The notes under the pieces: model-generated
Seen by the model: only the letters and a program-made list of their open reading frames with translations
Told to the model about the DNA's origin: nothing
Database searches by the model: none
From: Membranipora membranacea
Lineage: Eukaryota; Bryozoa; Gymnolaemata; Cheilostomatida; Membraniporidae
Direction of reading: 5' to 3'
NCBI GenBank assembly: GCA_914767715.1
Contig: OU612071.1
Location: 21,881,681 to 21,945,680, forward strand
Length of the DNA stretch: 64,000 bases
Program-made: the position numbers and the translations under genes
Part shown: piece after piece, positions 59,341 to 64,000 of the stretch
How positions within the stretch are numbered: position 1 is the first letter of the stretch
How the letters are laid out: every line of letters starts with the position of its first letter

Positions 59341-59379
59341 GGGTTCGTAGTTCGTGGTTTGGCTTTTCGTACCTACCGA

Positions 59380-59898
59380 TAAAATACAGCCAGGAAGATT
59401 CTAGAATCTGAGCTAAGAGTGCAGTTCTCTGAGGTAGTGCATCTTGTGGACAGTGAAATCAACATACTCACTCCTAACTGTTTGCTCTTGGGCAGGCCTG
59501 ATGCTGCTCAGCCTCAGTTCAAGTATGCCAATGCCAGTGCACGATCTCGCTTGGATTCTATTGAGAGAGTTGCCTCCGATTTTTGGATCAAGTGGTCAGA
59601 GTTATATGCGCCTAGTCTCTATAAACAGAGCAAATGGTTTCCAGGTTCAGATCGGAATCTGATAGTTTGGGATGTTGTTTCATTCGCAGACTCAAATATG
59701 TTAAGAGAAAGATATTATATAGCCAAGGTGTGTGAAGTTTATCCTGGGTGCGAAGGACGAGTTCGTAAAGTAGGTCTGGAATATAAAACATTCAGGGTAG
59801 GATCAGCTGTGCAACGTTATGAGGGGTGTAAAGCGACCAGGGTGGTCAGGTCTATTCACAAGCTAGCATTGCTTGTACCTGTCAGCGAAAATGAATAG
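59380..59898 (+). pseudogene. BEL/Pao RNase H tail fused to integrase C-terminal domain
   Basis: After the Harbinger right end the BEL frame resumes (KILESELRVQFSEVVHLVDS) and then passes directly into ILTPNCLLLGR, the start of the integrase C-terminal domain (DUF5641). That domain continues with FWIKWSELYAPSLY, KWFPGSDRNLIVWDVVSF, YIAKVCEVYPGCEGRVRKVG, and stops at 59896-59898. The zinc-binding HHCC and DDE integrase core normally found between these points are absent. The junction at about 59452-59475 is in frame, so an internal deletion removed them. This explains the short net length of the element. Confidence 0.75.
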
Positions 59899-59977
59899 TT
59901 TCATGTGAGTCATAGCATTATACTCGTGGCTTGGAAATAATTTGGATCTCATATTTTTCCAACGCCACCCCCTCCGA

Positions 59978-60379
59978 TGTGTTAGGGGTTATCCTCTCAT
60001 GCATTGATAGAGGGTAACTCCCAAATTAAATCTCACAGCTCTCTTATGTGCGGAGGTTGGATAAGTGGTTTTTCTTTTTTCTTCTGATGGTCCTGAGGAG
60101 ACACATGTTTTGTGCACAGAAATCTTGCTAAGTTATGCCCTGATACATCACCATATTTAAGTGTTTCTATATGGTTGTTTTCTGCATTATGTGTAGAAGT
60201 TTTATGTGTGTTTTGCTTATCTGAAGAGCTGTTTCTATGAGCAAAGATGAGATTAATATTCAGTTCTGTGTGGCCTAAAGCATATGGTAAATTTCACCAA
60301 TATTAATTTTAGGTACAACCTCTGTGGCAATAAACTGAAGATAAGATAACTACGGTAAATCCACATAGATCCCAATACA
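59978..60379 (+). repeat. 3' LTR of the BEL element (402 bp)
   Basis: Starts TGTGTTAGGGGTTATCC and ends CCCAATACA, followed by GTCAG. An AATAAA at 60329-60334 is the likely polyA signal. It differs from the split 5' LTR by a few per cent of positions by eye, which points to an old insertion. Confidence 0.9.
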
Positions 60380-60384
60380 GTCAG

Positions 60385-61106
60385 GCAAGTTGAGACAAAC
60401 AGACAATTACATAACTAGAGAAGGAACCAACCACATGTCATCCTGGTTCACTTGTGTCCTGAAAACAGATTTCACCTACAAAGCTATATTATAAAGCATA
60501 TTGCGTTGCATGTTCAGGATTTGGGAGAATAATGAGGAGTTGTCTTCCCTCAGTTTGAGTTTCCGACCATGGATGCAAGCAAAATATGAGGTTCACTTGT
60601 CTCTCTCACCTTGTAGGACGTGATTTCAGTCTTGGGATCTCAGACAATTAGCTAGGTTAGCTTCCGCTCGCTGGCTGCTGTATTATCTGTGGTCTTGGAT
60701 AACCTTATATTTTATTGAGGTGAAGGCTGCTGAGCCTGTTGTCATTAAATTGCTCTACGTGAAAGTGTTAAAAGAACTCTCAACATGTATGTATGTATGA
60801 TCTATGATCACTAAATTGTGATCATAAACTTCTTCCAGGCAAGATCATATTGTGCAACAAAGAAATCCCCAATTATGTTTGAGAGGAAGTTTACAATGTT
60901 TACTCATTTATAAGCTCTGAAATGTGACTGTACTAATGTCAGTACCAAAAATGGGCACTTGAGATATGTAGTTATATTCAGCCAGCCGCAGAAGTCAGAG
61001 GGTACAGATAGATATGGAAACAAATGCACCCAGTAACCTCCATGGTATTTTGTAGTCACAAGCATACACACAACGTGCAGAGAGACGCAGAAGTAAGACC
61101 CAGGAA
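60385..61106. other. Flank with dispersed repeat copy 2
   Basis: Contains 60549-60763, the partner of 35775-35996, in the same orientation. The rest shows no frame or RNA gene I can support. Confidence 0.55.
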
Positions 61107-61652
61107 ATGATGCTATCCACCCAATATGTTAAACCTTCTACCCCTACACTTGTTTTAAATGATACTGCTATTGCTTTTAGTGATAAAGTTAAATATCTTG
61201 GTGTATTAGTTGACGATAAGCTGCGTTTTAATGATCATGTGCATGGTATAGTTTCAACCGCCTCTCAAAGGACGTATGTAGTCAGGAATTTTGTATTTTT
61301 AAGCTCTAAATCACTATCAAATATGCTTTTTAAAAGTTTTATTGTATCACGAATCTCCTATTGCTTACCCATTATTTTTAAAAACTTGTATGCTGCTGAC
61401 AAGCAACGCCTGTGTAAAATTTTCAAGGACGCTATTAAGTTAGGCATTGAACATCCCGATATTTATACCATGATGGACAATCAGACACGAACACTGGCCT
61501 TACGCTATATTCACGATGAGGATCATTTCATCAATGATTTGTTGAGTAAATGTCCATCTGGCAGATACCGTACAGTAAAACATAGAAGCTCACTGGGGAG
61601 AGACTGTTTTCTGCGTCATATCACTCTTAGTTTTAACGAAATACTTTTTTAG
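61107..61652 (+). pseudogene. LINE reverse-transcriptase C-terminal fragment
   Basis: The frame reads KVKYLGVLVDDKLRFNDHV, then SKSLSNMLFKSFIVSRISYC and YAADKQRLCKIFKDAIKLG. This is the usual thumb region of non-LTR reverse transcriptases (LGV-x-D-x-x-L-x-F-x-x-H, then L-YC-PV). The catalytic domain upstream is absent and there is no start context, so it is a 5'-truncated insertion, the usual fate of LINE copies. It ends in TAG without a clear poly-A tail. Confidence 0.7.
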
Positions 61653-61856
61653 ACAGAGATTTGATTTTTTATTCCAAGTGTCTTCGCTTTTTCTTGCTGA
61701 TTCAAAGTGCCAGCAATTACACTGTATTTCGCGACTCATTTTTTTCTTTTAATAATGCTGTCAGTGATAGTAATAAAATCCATCCCATCAAAGATGTAGC
61801 GAAGATAACCGCAGCATGCTAATCCGGTCAGAAAAGAGGAATTCCAGTGACGCAGT
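61653..61856. other. Spacer after LINE fragment
   Basis: Possible 3' tail of the LINE copy or unique DNA. Nothing further is recognised. Confidence 0.35.
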
Positions 61857-62340
61857 AATTTGGTTTCCCAACACGTCATAGTACCAAGTACCAAGTAATC
61901 TTCAGGATGACACAGAAGTAATAAACCAGGAAGTAAACACAACAAAGTCAGCCCAAAAATAGAACAACAAATTTCAGAGGGTAGACTGAGGAACAGCAGC
62001 AATATACCATGGGACGTGACCACAGACCGGTTTCATATAACAAAGCCACAAGAGACACTAATCCACTAATCCACTGACAACACGTCCTAGTACCAAGTAC
62101 CAATTAATCTTCAGGAATTTGGTTTTCCAAAACGTCATAGCACCAAGTACCAAGTAATCTTCAAGGTGACACAGAAGTAATTAATCATGGAGTAACAACA
62201 ACAAAGTCAGCCCAAAAATAGAACAATAAATTCCAGAAGGTAGACTGAGGAACAGCAGCCATATACCACATGACGTGACCACAGAACGGTTTCGTATAAC
62301 AAAGCCACAAGAGACACTAATCCGCTAATCCGCCGACAGC
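61857..62340. repeat. Direct repeat, two copies with ~259-bp period
   Basis: Copy 1 starts near 61857 and copy 2 near 62116 (AATTTGGTTTCCCAACACGT against AATTTGGTTTTCCAAAACGT). Both include AAGTCAGCCCAAAAATAGAA and ACAAAGCCACAAGAGACACT. They lie immediately upstream of a TATA box, as enhancer repeats do in some LTR U3 regions. Confidence 0.75.
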
Positions 62341-62383
62341 TAATCAAACGACAACAAGCAGAGTCAGCACAAAAATCGGCACC

Positions 62384-62493
62384 TATATAAAGGCCGAAAT
62401 TTTAAACAGTAAATTAGTACAGTTTAATTCTTTGAGCAGCACAGTCAACTTTTTACATAGCTAGTAAAAGACGTTGTATTTTGATTTAATAAA
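62384..62493 (+). promoter_or_regulatory. TATA box plus nearby polyA signal, LTR-like
   Basis: TATATAAAG at 62384-62392 is followed 96 bp later by AATAAA at 62488-62493. A promoter and polyA signal this close together, behind duplicated upstream blocks, is the pattern of a retrotransposon LTR. No second LTR or coding region is within the window, which ends 1.5 kb later. Confidence 0.4.
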
Positions 62494-62830
62494 TGCTAGC
62501 TTTAAATCAGAGATCTTTGTTGGAACGCTAAAACTAAAGTGGAGTCTAATGACCAATATATACTGTGAGTATCATTTGAATTACATTATCATTTTTTTAT
62601 AAGTATCAAGACAATAAACAATAAGTTTAGTGAATATACTGTTGTAATTGATTTCTATGCATATAGTCATTGGCAAAGTAATTAGGGACAGTTCGTCAGG
62701 TACTCAGACGTTAGGTCATATTCACTAAGAGTTTATAAGGTAATTTTGCAATCAACTAAAGTAAGTCGTTGTTAATTGTTACTATAACAACACTCTGAAA
62801 CAGGATTCAAAATTAACTTTAGGAGGTTTA

Positions 62831-63010
62831 ATCATTGTGAACGCAGGTATTTCGCGTAGGTGCTCATATCAAAGTCGGAAATCATTGTGACCCACCATAA
62901 AACGCATGTAATTCGCGTTGGTGCTCATATCAAGTCGGAAATCATTGTGACTCACAGTTAAATGCAGGTAACTCGCGTCTGTGATCATATCAAGTTGGAA
63001 ATCATTTTGA
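62831..63010. repeat. 60-bp tandem repeat, three copies
   Basis: Units begin ATCATTGTGA at 62831 (short), 62881 and 62941, each with TTCGCGT or CTCGCGT and a CATATCAA-x-GTYGGAA end. The spacing of the last two is exactly 60 bp. It lies downstream of the LTR-like promoter, in what could be a retroelement leader. Confidence 0.85.
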
Positions 63011-64000
63011 AGTATCGTTGGGAACTATTGTTAAAGCAGAACAGAATTAATTAGTATTCATATTTGCTTGGGGGTTAAATAGATTAAGTTTCGGAATAAT
63101 AGATTAGGATTAGATTCTTGTGTTTTAAAGAAGTAGGACGCTACCGATTTAAGATAAGATACCTCTAATCTGTGAAACATTAATTCAACATTGAATATAG
63201 AAATTGAACATCAATTTTAGAGTGAGCAAAGACTGATACCTCTTTCCTTCTCTAGAAATTGGGTTGGAGTCTTTAGCTAATTTAACTTGGCTAAGAGGCC
63301 TGTGATACTGATACACCGCCTTGATTACCTGATTGGGCTTCCAGGCACTATACAGAGATCAAGTAGGTGTTCATAATTAAAATCAGTCACCTAAGTTGAA
63401 TAACAAAAATATCAAACGTACCTGAACACATTCATAAATAGTGATTGTGTCATATTAACATCTAAGGCTAATATTGACTTTGTGGTGTAAGAGCATTGTC
63501 TCGAAACTCATCAAGAGATTTACTGTTAGAACAAGATAGGGGTCTTAGCAGGTTATCGGCAGGAACCTTTCTTAAATAACTTGAAGGCAACTTCTAGTGA
63601 AGCTAAGAAGAGGTCAGGCTCCCTTAGTAAATTGCTTTGTGGAGTAGTGGGAACCAGCTGTTCGTCACTAGAAATTAATAAGTTAAATACCTCGTACTCA
63701 CCAGAGTGCTAGCATTACCAATTGGAACCACGTTTTAATAGATTTGAGCGATCTTGTCTTTCTTCAGTGCATGAAAGAGGAGGTTACTCCAAAATTAGAA
63801 CTACAAATAAATTACACAACAATAAAGTGACATTTTGAAGTGTCCGGAGTGCAAGATTTAAAACCATAACTACAAACATAGTTAGAACCAATTTATAAGT
63901 AGGATGGTTATAGAACAACTATACATACTAATACACGGAATATACTTTAGTATAGGATAGGACGACAATATCCGTTCCTCACAGCATATAATCTCTTAAA
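63011..64000. other. Non-coding right edge
   Basis: No frame over 60 codons and no domain, RNA or repeat I can support. If the LTR-like signals upstream are real, this would be leader sequence before a gag that lies outside the window. Confidence 0.4.

Larger units (their letters stand above)
49547..59377. mobile_element. PIF/Harbinger DNA transposon, 9.83 kb, three genes
   Basis: The ends are inverted: GGTAGGTACTAAAAACCGAA at the left against TTTGGCTTTTCGTACCTACC at the right, and both carry the word ACCACGAACT. It interrupts BEL RNase H after AVLSK; the same reading is picked up as KILESELRVQF beyond 59395. Inside are a SAM-like gene and a MADF gene on the plus strand, and a HARBI1 transposase on the minus strand. 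No clean 3-bp duplication is visible, and some 16 bases next to the right end are unaccounted for. A TTAA-type MITE has inserted near the left end. Confidence 0.8.
37700..60379 (+). mobile_element. BEL/Pao LTR retrotransposon, massively interrupted
   Basis: The LTRs start TGTGTTAGG and end CCCAATACA. GTCAG flanks both outer ends (37695-37699 and 60380-60384), giving the 5-bp duplication expected for BEL/Pao. Coding order is gag with zinc knuckles, protease (DSG), reverse transcriptase (YVDD), RNase H, then the integrase C-terminal domain. Four insertions lie inside: 37813-44092, 45629-46417, about 47749-47964, and 49547-59377. Subtracting them leaves about 5.5 kb, which is short because the integrase core is missing. 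Multiple stops and frameshifts make this a dead copy. Its structure is described only. Confidence 0.88.

Noticed and set aside
1-64000. CRISPR arrays, bacterial operons or riboswitches
   Set aside because: No regularly spaced short repeats with unique spacers are present. Gene structure is intron-split and animal-like throughout.

Overview
This is a gene-poor, AT-rich animal nuclear window. Real coding pieces are split by GT..AG introns, sense and antisense genes are interleaved, and there are no bacterial operons. The host-like gene family (a PAN/apple domain followed by an F5/8C discoidin domain) and the transposon mix (BEL/Pao, PIF/Harbinger, ISL2EU-like, CACTA-like, hAT-like and TTAA elements, tRNA-derived SINE, LINE) fit a marine invertebrate. 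I cannot name the species from sequence alone.

Layout. (1) 1.5-5.6 kb: a minus-strand PAN + F5/8C lectin-like pseudogene. Its first intron holds a 2.77-kb element with CACTA-type ends. (2) 9,498-20,607: an 11.1-kb DNA transposon bounded by ~315-bp terminal inverted repeats. A THAP/DDE transposase runs rightward from the left end. A SAP + SWIM + YqaJ-nuclease gene runs leftward from the right end. A 4.07-kb fold-back element (CACTG ends, AAA duplication) sits in an intron of the second gene. (3) 20.6-26.9 kb: no recognisable gene. (4) 26.9-28.1 kb: a second, independently broken PAN + F5/8C pseudogene. (5) 28.2-32.9 kb: a recent segmental-duplication patch, with two 683-bp copies flanking two tandem ~1-kb units that carry a SINE body. 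(6) 32.9-37.7 kb: simple and tandem repeats only.

(7) 37,700-60,379: one BEL/Pao LTR retrotransposon with a 5-bp GTCAG target duplication, stretched from about 5.5 kb to 22.7 kb by four nested insertions. These are a 6.28-kb unknown insert in the 5' LTR (11-bp duplication), a 789-bp palindromic hAT-like MITE in gag (8-bp duplication), a SINE in the protease, and a 9.83-kb PIF/Harbinger element in RNase H. The Harbinger carries two apparently intact spliced genes on the plus strand: a 120-aa protein with a SAM-like domain and a SUMO-interacting-type motif, and a 328-aa MADF-domain DNA-binding protein. Convergent to these is a HARBI1-type transposase with three in-frame stops. (8) 60.4-64 kb: a LINE reverse-transcriptase fragment, repeats, and a TATA/polyA arrangement that resembles an LTR.

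The most interesting biology is the composition of the two large DNA transposons. One pairs a THAP transposase with a SAP-SWIM-YqaJ nuclease. The other pairs a HARBI1 transposase with a MADF protein and a small SAM/SIM-like protein, which I do not recognise as a standard partner. In the Harbinger the accessory genes still read cleanly while the transposase is dead. All calls come from reading the sequence; no database search was run.
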